From the NCBI GenBank assembly GCA_017311315.1, contig CM029664.1, forward strand, positions 46,840,510 through 46,904,509: a stretch of DNA of 64,000 nucleotides, in the 5' to 3' direction. Source of the DNA: Dendrocalamus latiflorus (Eukaryota > Streptophyta > Magnoliopsida > Poales > Poaceae). Position numbers and translations under genes: made by a program. Below, piece after piece: positions 23,740-35,600 of the stretch (the stretch's first letter is position 1; every line of letters starts with the position of its first letter). The notes under the pieces were generated by a model. That model searched no databases. It was not told where the DNA came from and saw nothing but the letters and a program-made list of their open reading frames with translations.

Positions 23740-24284
23740 CGTACCCAGCACAGGCACCGCCGGTTTGGGCACAGCACGAGGTTACGTTCACGCCCGCCGA
23801 CGCCCAAGGCGTTGAACTTCCTCACCAGGACCCCCTGGTCGTCCGAGTCGTGATAGCGGGATGCGACGTGGGACGTGCCTTAGTAGACGGCGGCAGCTCC
23901 GCGAACATTCTGTTCGCGGCGGCCTTCGACCTGATGGGGATCCCTCGAAGTCGCCTCGGCCCATCGGGAATCCCGCTGCAGGGCTTCGGAGGACAACCTC
24001 TGCGGGCGCTCGGCCAAATATGCCTTCAGGTCTCCTTCGGCCAGGACGATAATAAAAGGGTCGAAGATGCCACCTTCGATGTCGTCGATCTCCTATACCC
24101 CTACAATACTATACTGGGGCGCCCAATCCTCAACTCCTTCGGAGCGGTGCCACATCACGGCTATCTATGCATGAAGCTCCCAGGCCCGCGGGCTATCATT
24201 ACCGTCCGTGGCGACCAGGATATGGCTCGGCGCATTGAGTACGGCACCAGATATCCCCGTGGCGGCGCTCCACGGCACGCTTAG
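23740..24284 (+). pseudogene. gypsy retropepsin (protease), end of the gag-protease frame
   Basis: Aspartic protease domain with active site A-L-V-D-G-G-S-S-A-N-I-L (about residue 10 of the 23850 frame), then P-L-Q-G-F-G-G and Y-N-T-I-L-G-R-P-I-L-N-S-F-G-A-V-P-H-H-G-Y. D-G-G in place of D-T/S-G is a variant common in these gypsy families. The frame is continuous with gag across the collapsed CGTAC duplication and ends at TAG 24282. No reverse transcriptase follows. The domain itself looks intact; the polyprotein is broken upstream in gag. Confidence 0.88.
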
Positions 24285-24530
24285 AATCGGCATCGCAGCG
24301 CGGGGACCCACGACGTCAGCCGGGGACGGCTCGACAAACCCTACAGATAGTGCAACTACTAGAGGCTCCGGCCGCGTCAAAGACAAGTGGTCAGTACCCC
24401 CACCCATTGTAATCGCTCACCCGTGCAAACGGGAATGTAATAGAGTTCCGTTTGTCGCCAACCTCTTGTCATTATGCACGAATACGCGGCGAGAGCGCGC
24501 GGAGGCCTCGCCTACGCGCAGGCTCCCGGA

Positions 24531-24948
24531 GTATAAATCAAAGACGCACGTTCGCGTGTGCACTCTCCGTAGCCAGGGGTACGGGTATGAGTATAAACCA
24601 AAGACGCACGTTCGCGTGTGCACTCTCCGTAGCCAGGGGTACGGGTATGAGTATAAACCAAAGACGCACGTTCGCGTGTGCACTCTCCGTAGCCAGGGGT
24701 ACGGGTATGAGTATAAACCAAAGACGCACGTTCGCATGTGCACTCCCCGTCAGAGAAACGGGTATGAGTATAAACCGAAGACGCACGCTCGCGTGTGCAC
24801 TCTCCGTCAAAGAAACGGGTATGAGTATAAACCGAAGACGCACGTTCGCGTGTGCACTCTCCGTCAAAGACACGGGTATGAGTATAAACCAAAGATGCAC
24901 GTTCGCGTGTGCACTCTCCGCCAAAGACATGGGCATGAGTATAAACAA
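24531..24948 (+). repeat. Tandem array 1, 60- then 57-bp units
   Basis: Three identical 60-bp units (24541-24720) are followed by four 57-bp units (24721-24948). Each unit contains GAGTATAAACC and GCACGTTCGCGTGTGCAC. Both lengths are multiples of three, so a + strand frame (24208-25206) reads a repeated peptide of 20 then 19 residues through the array. Whether it is translated is unknown. Confidence 0.95.
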
Positions 24949-24974
24949 AAACGTGTGGGGGGACGCCTGTGCAC

Positions 24975-25375
24975 GCGCTCTACGGAGTATAAACAAAACG
25001 CGGATTCTGCGCGTGCCATGGACGTCGTCCTTGCGCATACTCTCCGGAGTATAAAAAAAGACACGGATGTTCTTCCTGCGCACTCTACGGAGTATAAACA
25101 CGACGCGAATCTCGCGCATGCCATGGACGTCGTCCTTGCGCATACTCTCCAGAGTATAAAAAAAGACGCGGATGTTCTTCCTGCGCACTCTACGGAGTAT
25201 AAATAAGACGCGAATCTCGCGCATGCCATGGACGTCGTCCTTTGCGCATACTCTCCGGAGTATAAAAAAGACGTAGATGTTCTTCCTGCGCACTCTACGG
25301 AGTACAAACACGACGCGAATCTTGCGCTTGCCATGGACGTCGTCCTTGTGTATACTCCCTGCAGTATAAATAGGG
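24975..25375 (+). repeat. Tandem array 2, 105-bp units
   Basis: The word GACGTCGTCC occurs at 25021, 25126, 25231 and 25336, a strict 105-bp period. Each unit holds two GAGTATAAA-type TATA-like words and the NcoI-like CCATGG. Confidence 0.92.
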
Positions 25376-25442
25376 CACGCGTGCTGTCCCGACGCGCACG
25401 CCGGCTACGCGGTACACCAGAGGCTACCCCCACTTTGGAAGG

Positions 25443-26057
25443 TAGAAGGACGAAGCGCGCCGCCGCACGCGCCAGTCTACGGACTTTAAACAGGTCGTAG
25501 TGCGAAGGTCCGCCTCCGCACGCGCCAGTCTACGGACTTTAAACAGGTCGTAGTGCGAAGGTCCGCCTCCGCACGCGCCAGTCTACGGACTTTAAACAGG
25601 CCGCAGTGCGAAGGTCCGCCTCCGCACGCGCCAGTCTACGGACTTTAAACAGGTCGTAGTGCGAGGGTTCGCCTCCGCACGCGCCAGTCTACGGACTTTA
25701 AACAAGTCGTAGTGCGAAGGTCCGCCCCCGCACGCGCCAATCTACGGACTTTAAACAGGTCGTAGTGCGAAGGTCCGCCTCCGCACGCGCCAGTCTACGG
25801 ACTTTAAACAGGTCGTAGTGCGAAGGTCCGCCTCCGCACGCGCCAGTCTACGGACTTTAAACAGGCCGCAGTGCGAAGGTCCGCCGCCGCACGCGCCAGT
25901 CTACGGACTTTAAATAGGTCGTAGTGCGAGGGTTCGCCTCCGCACGCGCCAGTCTACGGACTTTAAACAGGTCGTAGTGCGAAGGTCCGCCCCCGCACGC
26001 GCCAGTCTACGGACTTTAAACAGGTCGTAGTGCGAAGGTCCGCCTCCGCACGCGTGA
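25443..26057 (+). repeat. Tandem array 3, eleven 53-bp units with higher-order period
   Basis: CTACGGACTTTAAACAGG recurs every 53 bp (GGACTTT at 25481, 25534, 25587 and so on to 26011). Variant units (CAGGCCGCAG, GAGGGTTCGCC, CCGCCCCCGC) reappear in the same order after five units, so a 265-bp block was itself duplicated. Confidence 0.93.
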
Positions 26058-26256
26058 GCCTACCTCGACTAGGCGCCAGCTCCGCTGCCACCCGCTCGAA
26101 GGGTAGGGAACGGAGCGCGCGCGAGCCTACTTCGACTAGGCGCCAGCTCCGCTGCCACCCGTTCGAAGGGTAGCGGACGGGGGGCGCGCGAGCCTACTTC
26201 GACTAGGCGCCAGCTCCGCTGCCACCCGTTCGAAGGCTCGGGGACGGAGCGTGCGC
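26056..26256 (+). repeat. Tandem array 4, three 67-bp units
   Basis: GAGCCTACYTCGACTAGGCG starts at 26056, 26123 and 26190. Each unit contains GCCAGCTCCGCTGCCACCCG and TCGAAGG. Confidence 0.9.
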
Positions 26257-26423
26257 GCCCCTGCTTTGGCCAGGCACCAGCGCGGGACGGAGCGCTCGCG
26301 CGCCTACCTCAACACCAAGGCTCCGCAAGTTTGGAGAAGTTCACAGGCCGCAGGGACGGAGGGGGCCAAAGGACTCGGCAACATGGCTTCGGCCCTGTGA
26401 AGCCCTTCACCATGAGAGGCTCC

Positions 26424-26665
26424 TGTTGTAGGGGTGGCCCCCACCTAAACCCAGCAGGCCTGTTAGAAGGTTATAGGGCCCAAAATGGGACATATGTAAT
26501 AGCTTAAATACCCCTGGCAAGGAGGTACCAATGTAAGGGCACATTTGTAAAAGCACAGCCCATATGAATACATATACCGAGGGAAGACCAAGGGGAGGAG
26601 GAGGATTTACTCTCTCCCAACTCTCCACTACCACATCTCTCTCTGTTTGGTCTGTAACCACAACA
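26424..26665 (+). repeat. 3' LTR of the gag-protease gypsy element
   Basis: Same length and ends as the 5' copy. The base-pairs just upstream are not a strong polypurine tract; the best purine run (GGGACGGAGGGGGCCAAAGG, about 26352) lies some 55 bp away. Confidence 0.95.
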
Positions 26666-26670
26666 ATGTG

Positions 26671-29661
26671 CAAGACCACTTGGAGTCAACCATGATTAAC
26701 GACGAGGATCAGAGCTACACTCATGAACGACCTGAGACCCAGAACGATCAAGGATGCCGGGGTGAGATGGTTGGCTTAAGCATGGTACGAGAAAGACAGA
26801 AAAATAATAAACAGAAGTTCGAATGGCGAGCTTACACCATATAGTTTGGTCAGTCGAAGTGAGGCGTGGTCCACCAGAACGGGAGAAACTTGCCAACGCG
26901 TGACAAACCAGTGGTGCACCTAAACATGTTAAGTATGGTGATTACTTGCAATGAAAGGAGATGACTAGGTCAAGAAATGGTATTTTGGTAGTTTGACCAA
27001 AATACTAAAAACTACCTTGAAGCAAAACCGTGGCACTTAAGAGAGTGGTTTGAGTCAAGAAGAACCTGAGAAGATCAAGTTGGATCAAGACTAAAAACTT
27101 AGTAGATTTGGGTTTATGCGTTTTGAAAAACGCACATAAGTGTAGTGTGTAAGTTAAAACCCGTGTGGGGGTTATTGGGTTTCTCCATTGTGCTAAGTGG
27201 ATAGTATTCACTAAGGGTTAGATGTGACTGGCTAGCCCATCTATTTAAGGGATTGTGATGGAGACTTGTGGTTAACCATCCAACTATCCTCTTTTGAGAC
27301 AAAATGTTCAGTACTGTGGTGTGCTATCTTGTCCTCTAAGTGAAGTGGCTATAAAATCTTCATCCTCAAGTAGCAATACATCGATCTTTGTTCATCTCAT
27401 GAATCTCTTTTGTGTTGATTGATATGCTCTTGATTTTCTTGGTTTTTCGTCTTCCCTCTTCCTTTCTTAATCTTGTTGTGATAAGGATGTGCAAGAGATG
27501 GAGATAATAACTAGAAATCAAATCTTCACATATCTAGGCACTTAGTTGGCAAGTTCATAAAGAAACCCAGTTTTTGCTCTTTTTCACCTCTCCAAGTGAT
27601 TTCTTTATCTAGCTGTTTCTACGTCGATTTGTTCGGTGTTCTTAATTGCTAGGATATGTAGGAACACATCTAGAATCATCTTGGTTATCATTTACCCTCG
27701 AGCAAGTCATATTCACCGTTTGTAGTTTTTTTACCCCTTTTTGGTTCAATCTGCTTTTAAATGAAAAAATGTTAGAACTTTCGCAATGATTTTCTTGATC
27801 GTTGATTGGAATATGTTTCTGACATTCTAGAGAATGTTCATACCAAATTTTAACTGATTTTGAGCTTTGGTTTGAAATGTAACTCATTTTTAGGTTTTGG
27901 TCCGACTTTGATGAACAGAGTTTCACGAACCAAAATATCTCAATTCTCTCATGTTCTTTCAGTTTTTTGTTGGAATAGCTAGGTTCGTAAGTTTATGAAC
28001 TAGTTTTGATTCAAATTTTAAGTATTTTGGATTGACGGTTCAAAAATTTTATGGCTTTTATTTGAAATAGTGTTGTTTTTACTATTCACAGGCTGATATC
28101 ACTATTGGACCGAGAATTTTTTTAGATTTTTGGTTTCTTGATCTTCATTGCTTCTCATTACTATTGGAGTGAAGATTAAATAAATACTTGAGAGAAAATT
28201 TAAAGGCATCATTCACTCATCTCTGCTGTCATACTGGTCCTATAGTTTAAAACACAGAAAGTTTATAGGAATTGGCCTTACTTTTTGAGTAAATCCGAGA
28301 GATCCAACGCAGCATCCGTACACAGAGACCTTCTGAGAAGCACACGCTTATGCAAAAGAAGTCGCTTGATCTCTTTGATATAGTCACTGGATTTGCATAA
28401 TTTTTAAAGTAGAACTAAATAGTGGACAGTGATTACTTATCTATTCGTGTGTTTTGAGATTAGTGTCATTTTTATTAGAGTGGAAAGCATAGAAGTACTA
28501 CTAAAAAGGAAGATGCTTCTATGTTTTTTAAAGTGATTTGTATAATTTAAAGAGTAGCAAAGAGTGATATAATGAAGAGGACAGAAGATTCCCGCGTAAC
28601 GTGGAATTAGACGCGGTGAGATCTCTGATCCCGATGATTTGCGAACATGCTCCTGTTCTCACGAAACGACACGCGCGTACTAGTTTTTCCGGTGCGACGC
28701 AATCCTGATTGGATTCCTTGTTTGTTCCTTTCCATCGATCTCTGACACGATTCTGTTCCGCAGCACAAAATAAGATGCGAGGCAACTAATCGAGCCACGC
28801 GCTCCCAAGCATGGCAATCATCTGCCGCAATTTCTTGTTTATCTCACGAGGCTGTAGGTAAAATTAAGCAGCTAGCTCTATGTGAAGAACGAAGAACTGA
28901 AAGGTGACTATGATTCCGAATGCACACCAAACAGAGAAGATCTAGATCATGTTTTTTTCAGTAGTTTTTAGCTTTTAATTTCTTTTAATACTATTTATTA
29001 AACTAATAAACCATAATCAAACATTATAAACCGTAGCTAAAAAAACAAACCCTCACTCAAACGAGTCATGGATGAAATGAGGCATCGTGCATGACATGTA
29101 ATCAGCTTCCTTAATTGCTTGATGTCAAGGACTGGCATCACAGTCACCTGCACACCCATACAAAGCATGCCCACAAACCGACTAGCTGCTTGCATTTGGT
29201 GACCAAAACGCCCATTTTGGGGTGACAACGACGGCAAATTCCAGTTCTCGCGACACACGAACTGCGAGTAGGTGCTAACGATGGAGAGATCCGCGGACGG
29301 GCGGATGGATCGACAGCGGCATGTGGACGGGGATTCCTGCCCGCCTACTTAACTGCCTCGGCGCCCCCCTTTTCTCCCTCGAAACCGCTGGCCCCCCGCA
29401 CCACACCAGCTTCCATCCTTCCCTTGGCGCGCGCGCGCACTCCACTAGCTCCCGTAGGTGCTTAAGCTAGCTGGCTCAGGCTGTCATGTTCCAAAAGTCT
29501 CGTCCCATGTGACCCTCCAGTTCCCATCCATCTCCATCCCGACTACCTCCACACGAGCCAACAATGGAGCTAGCTAGCTAAGCACTAGTGTACACGCGCC
29601 GGCCAACGCAAGTAGCGGCTAGCTAGCTAGCTGCAGTGCACGTACATTGCCGTGTTCTCGC
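26671..29661. other. Intergenic sequence and bZIP upstream region
   Basis: No gene is recognised from 26671 to about 28800, which is AT-rich. From about 29270 to 29661 the sequence becomes GC- and pyrimidine-rich with CTAGCTAGC runs, as expected for a grass 5' flank and leader of the bZIP gene. I see no convincing TATA box and cannot place the transcription start. Confidence 0.5.
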
Positions 29662-32600
29662 ATGGCGCAGCTGCCGCCAAAGATCCCGATGGCGACCGGG
29701 GGGCACCACTGGCCCGTGGGCGGCGGCCTCGCCGATCACGGGGGGCACCACCATGGCGGCGCGGCGGCCTGGGCGGAGGAGTTCGCCGAGTTCGCGGCGT
29801 CGCGCCGGGGCGCGCACCGCCGGTCGCTGAGCGACTCCGTGGCCTTCGTTGAGGTGGCGCCGGTGGACTGCGGCGGCGGTGGCGGCGAGTTCGACAGGCT
29901 CGACGACGACCAGCTCATGTCCATGTTCCCCGACGAGGGGGGCTCGGCCCCGGGGTCCGAGAACGGCAGCAGCGACAGCGACAAGCACGGCGCCACCCGT
30001 TGCAAGGGTCGGTACGACGATGAGCAGAACGAGGCCGCGCCGCAGGATCAGCCGGCGCCGGGGCAAGCCGCCATGGCCTCGACGGAGCTGATCCACGACC
30101 CCAAGAGGGTCAAGAGGTGAGCGCTCTCATCTTGTGCGCAATGCATGCATGCAGCTGCTCCTTCAGGATAGTGTTAATTGCGATATAATTAGCCTAGCTA
30201 TCTTGACTTGCGAACTGAATTAGCTAGTATTTGCCTTGCCGTTTTTCCTTCTGGAAATGTGTTTAGGATACTGGCTAATCGGCAGTCGGCTCAGAGGTCG
30301 CGGGTGAGGAAGCTGCAGTACATCTCCGAGCTCGAGCGCAGCGTCACCACCCTGCAGGTGCACATATATATCCTCCTGCCATGCTAAGCTTCCGTTCTAG
30401 CTAGCTTCAGCCTTCAGCGTAAACAAAACGAAACTGGAGCTCAATTCTACGAATGAGACATTTGAAAAAAAAATAGTTGACACGCAAAGTTACATGTACA
30501 AAACACAATTGTCAGATCGGATCGATGGTACTATTACAGAATGTAACTCGGAGCAACTCCATCCCATTAGTCATTTCTCCCTCTCTATTTCCTAAGATGA
30601 AGATGCTAGCTATTATTTTCAGCTCTCTATTTGAGTTAGCATTCCAATAGCCTAGCTATTTGAGAAGCGAGTGAGGAGACGCTCGCCAAATCTAGCTAGC
30701 GGCCGGGAGAAAATAGTAACTCGATAAAAATGAAGAGGAGGATAAAGAACCGGTTGGAGTTCATTTCTTGAGTCATATTAGGTAAATATACAATGAAGAG
30801 CAGGATAAAGAACCGGTTGAAGTTGCTCTAAGGCAAGGCAACCCGCTCATTTTTCCTTGCGCGCACACACATACATATGCATGATGCATGTATCAGTGTT
30901 TCACTGCACTGGAGACTCGGCCTAGGCTGGCTAGCAATAGCAATATACCCCCTCCGCTGTTTTTTATTTAACTACATAGAATTTATACCGTCAAACTTTT
31001 TAAAATTTAATCATCAATAAATTTAAAACTATCTAGATTGGCTATATAAAAATATATCATTAGATTTATCGCTACAAATACTTTTATATTACTACAATTT
31101 TATTATCATATCTTAATATAAAGTTATAAAAATAACGGTAAAATTATATCTCAAATACCGCAGAAATAAAGACCATAGAAAATAAAAAAACGGAAGTAAA
31201 AAAGAAAGGAGAGCAGCGTACAAGAGATAATGAGCCCATGTGGCGGCTGGCCTTTCAATTGTTCGCCAGTGAGGAGGCTGAGATGAGATGAGATGAGATG
31301 AGATGGGATCGAAGCAGTAGGCTCCCCTCGTCTCGGCCATGCACAGCGATGTCTTTTCAAGTTTTCCCCCGTACGGTACGAGCCCCTCGATCGATCCAAA
31401 CGCACATGGCTCTGCGTGCATGGAGCGGTCCCCCCGGAGGCCTGCTCGATCGATTGCGTGGAAAACACATGCAAGTTCCTAGCTACTCCTAGCGCGACAT
31501 CTGGTTAGTGTCTTAAATTCTTAATTAAGCAATGTATTAATTAGTACTTAGTAGCATTTAACAACTGTGGTGTCTTGTCAAGGGTGTATATGTACACTTG
31601 AGTAGTTGAATACTAGCAGTGACTACGGAGCATTTTGTTCATGTCTGCACATGGAGATGTAGATGGCTACAAATGTTACTACTTAGTTACCACCATGAGA
31701 CTGGGGGCTGTTTGAAAACGGTTTCGATTTTGGCTTGCGAGAGCTAAAAGCCGAATCAAACAACTGGTTTTTGGAGACAGCTTCTTAAAGCAGTTTCGAT
31801 CCCATGTTCAGCTTCTTCTCTCACCTGCCTATTCCCTACCCGAGCATATGGTTGCCCCCCCCCCGGCGCCATGCGTGCATGTGCACACAAGAGTGAGCCC
31901 AGCGAGCCCGAGGGGCACATTGTGCTTCATCTCCTCGGCTCGTGGTGCAGGAAAAACAGGGGCAGCTATAGCTGTGGGCCGACAACGAGCACAACATGTT
32001 CTTGTTCTCTGAAAACCTATTTTTTTGTGTTTTGGGGTGAGGGGAAAGAGGGCTTCGACTGGAATGGTTAGGGGCAATGGATGCAGAAGAGAGAAGTTAG
32101 TTGGCAGGGACTCCGGCAGGTCCTCCGCCCTGGATGGAAGGCACATGGGCACGGTGTGAGTGCATTGAAGCTTCCGGTGGTGACAGATTGATCTAGAACG
32201 CTATGAGGAGGGCCGGTGGTAGTGACGCCCACAACGGAGTAGAGGTGTTTGCCGCGCGAGAGGCTAGGACGAAGGGGAGGCTTAGGAGTGGGCTCAAAGG
32301 GATTCATAAAGATGAGGCGGTCGAGGCGACACAGACAAGGAGGCTTAAGGGAACAGGGAGCGGCATGTTGACATGCAAGGTGGCGAGGCGGATGGCACGA
32401 CTAGTTGTCGGCAAGGCTCCGACGACAATGTTGACGAATGAGTGGCCCAACGAGATCGCAGGAGAGTGGGAAGGATGAGAGGAAACCCAATTTTTGGGGA
32501 GAGGTTATTGGATACGACCACTCTCACGAGCCGTAGTTGTTTACAACCACATTGATGTTGATTTCGACTTCAACCACGCCTTCCTTACAACCACACCTCC

Positions 32601-35600
32601 TCTGCTAATGTTGACTTCGACCACTTGCTCATAGATGACTTTGACCGACTTTGATCGCTTCTGCATACGACCACGAGTAGCAGTTGTAACCTTCGTCTGC
32701 TACGGTAACCATGAGTGCTACAATAACTTTGAGTACTACAATATTCACGAGTGCTATAGTACACATGAATAGTGACCACGAGTGCTACAGTCTCGTGAAC
32801 AGTACTCATAATCTTCGACACCAATCGAACTGGTCCGAACGTTTTCTCTTCTGCCGATCGGACTAGTCCGAACATCTCCTCTGATACTCTATTTTTCAAG
32901 TACGGTGGCGACAACATAAAAACAATTGAGTAATAGAATAAACACAGTCTTTTTGGTGGTGCTCCAATTGCCGCACCTTTTCCTTGGTTTTCTCCACTAT
33001 TTATACACAGCATTACAAATTAGACTCAGATACATAAACTGACTCTGAAACATAAATTTCAAATTCTAAACTAACTCGGACTCAACTTGATACAGACTCT
33101 AAAATGGATTCAGTAGGATTATTTCCAACAAACATCCCCACTAATCCTTGCCGACTTAACCAACCTACTTGACACTAAGTATATTAATTATACGACCAAA
33201 ATTGACTCGACCCAATGCCTTTGTGAGCGCAACAGCTCTTTGTTCTTCTGTTGCAATATGCAAAACAACCACTAGTCCTTCTTCAACACATTCTTGGATA
33301 AACTGATACCGAGTATCAACGTGTTTGCTTCTTCCATGAAACACTAGATTTTTCATAAGCGTTATTGCTGAATTATTATCCACAAATAATATGAAAGGCT
33401 TGATGGTCTATTTAGTCAATTCATGAAGCAATCTCATCAATCAAATACTTTAACATGCGACTAAAGTTGTTGACATGAACTCTACTTCGCATGATGACAA
33501 GGCTACACTCCTTTGCTTCTGAGAGCACCATGTAATCATGTTTCCATGAAAGTAGAACACCATACCAGTCATGCTTCTACGATCAATTGGATCTTCAACC
33601 AAATTACTGTCACAAATCCTTCAAGCATTAGTGTGTTGTCATGCCTGACATATACCAGTCCATAATCCACAGTTCCTGCTAGATACCTCAACACATGTTT
33701 CAATACTTGCTTGTATTGTATTGTTGGTCTTTCTATAAATCTGCTAAGTACTCCAACTGAGTATGTAAGATCCGGTCAAGTATGTATCAAATATCTTAGG
33801 CAACCAATTGTACTTCGAAACTCAGTCGCATCGACCGGCTCTCGTCTCATCTTTGTCGAGTTTCAATTTTGACTCTATGGGATACTAACAAGGATTGCAA
33901 CCCGTCATGCCTGCCTTCTCAAGGATTTTCTTTGCATAAGTTGACTGCTTTATTGAAATATTATGCTTACTTTGTTTCACCTCTAAACCGAGGTAGTAAG
34001 TCAAAAGTCCAAGGTCGCTCATCTCAAATTGCTTCATCATCTCCTTAAACTCTTCAATCTTTTGATCACACGTACCTGTGATAATAAGATCATCAACATA
34101 TATGTGAGTATCGGCATGTCTTCTTCTGTTTTTCTTATATATAAGGCTAGATCTTGCTTGCATGTTTCAAAATCAAGATTAATTAGTGACCTATCTAGTT
34201 TCTTGTTCTAGGCCCTAGGCACCTATTTCAAACCATACATGGCCTTTAAGAGTCGATATACCTTGCCTTCTTGTCCGTTCACTTGAAAACCCTCCGGTTG
34301 TGATACATATACCTCTTCGGTAAGATCTCTATATAAAAATGTAGATTTGACATCCATGTGATGTACTTCCCATCCAAGTTGAGTTGTAAGAGCAAATATC
34401 AATCTAACTATTTCTAACCTTGTAACTAGTGCAAATACATTTTCATAGTCTATGCCCTTTTTCTGAACAAAGCATTTTGCTACCAGTCTTGCCTTGTGAC
34501 GAACAAAGTTCCCTTCTCCATCTCTTTTTACCTTGAAAATACACTTTAGCCCTATAGCTTTATGATTATGAGGCAGATCAGTCAATAGCCATGTTTTATT
34601 CTCTTCTATTGAATCCAATTTGGTTTGCATATCAATCTTCAAATGATATTCAGTAAGTGCTTGTTGCAAACTTACATGTTCATCTGCTATTGTCAGCTAA
34701 AATTCTTCTTTCATCTCTATTGGCTCGGTCTGCATATAAATCTCAACTAGGCTTCGATATACAGATGTTTTGCTTAGCGAGGTATCTTCCTCTTCTTGAT
34801 CACTTTGAGGAGATGCTGGAACATTCTCTGCAGCCACCTGTTGACTGGTGGATGTACTTGACATGGGTGTAGCCGGTTCTTGAAGGTGAAATTGATCTGT
34901 TTCACCATTACTCTCTCCTTCAATTGAGAAGGAAATTCACTTCTGCAGATTGTTTTCTTCTGTTGGCTTCGCCTCCCACTCCCATGCTTTATCTTTACAA
35001 AAGATCATGTCTCAACTCACAACAATTTTATCTTCATGAGGACTGTACAACCGACCAGCTTTGGTTCCTGGCTCAACTCCTAAATAGATCACCTCCTTTG
35101 ATATGTCATCTAATTTTTCAGATGAGTGAGCACCTTTGCAGATGCCAAGAAACCAAACACCCTCAAGTGTTCTAAACTTGGTTTTCTTTCGCTTAATGCT
35201 TCATACGGAGTCTTCCCTTCCAGAGCTTTTGTGGGTACTCGATTGAGAATATATATATAGCATATCTTACAGCCTCAGCCCAAAATCTTCCTAGTAACAG
35301 TCTGCTTTTGAGTAGACTTCTTGCCATATTCATTATTGTTCAATTTTTTTACTCAATTGCTCTGTTCTGCTGCGGACTGAAAGGAGCTGTGAAATAACTT
35401 CTGATTTCTTTCATCTCACAGATCGATCCGAATTCATGTGCCAAGAATTCAACCCCACGATCTGATTTCACCGCCTTGAGTTTGTGATCAGTCTCCTTTT
35501 CAACCAGTGTCACAAACTTTTGAAACATGTCTTTGGCTTCTGATTTCCTTTTGAGCATGTATACCCACATAACTCTAGAACAATCATCAACAAGAAGTAG

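Larger units (their letters stand above)
18004..26665 (+). mobile_element. Non-autonomous Ty3/gypsy element carrying only gag-protease (TR-GAG type)
   Basis: Two 242-bp LTRs (18004-18245, 26424-26665) differ at about four positions. Exact 5-bp duplications ATGTG lie outside (17999-18003, 26666-26670). A primer site, a gag and a protease are present, but no reverse transcriptase, RNase H or integrase. After the protease stop (24284) come four tandem-repeat arrays up to the 3' LTR. Without the nested solo LTR (20083-23739 plus 5 bp) the element is about 5.0 kb. The LTR divergence suggests a fairly recent insertion. It must have used enzymes of an autonomous relative. Confidence 0.93.

Noticed and set aside
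24208..25206. 332-aa frame through the repeat arrays as a real protein
   Set aside because: It overlaps the protease end in another frame and consists of repeats; - strand frames are equally open, so coding is not shown.
24541..26057. Regular direct repeats that might suggest a CRISPR array
   Set aside because: Units are directly adjacent with no unique spacers, in a plant retroelement between protease and 3' LTR.
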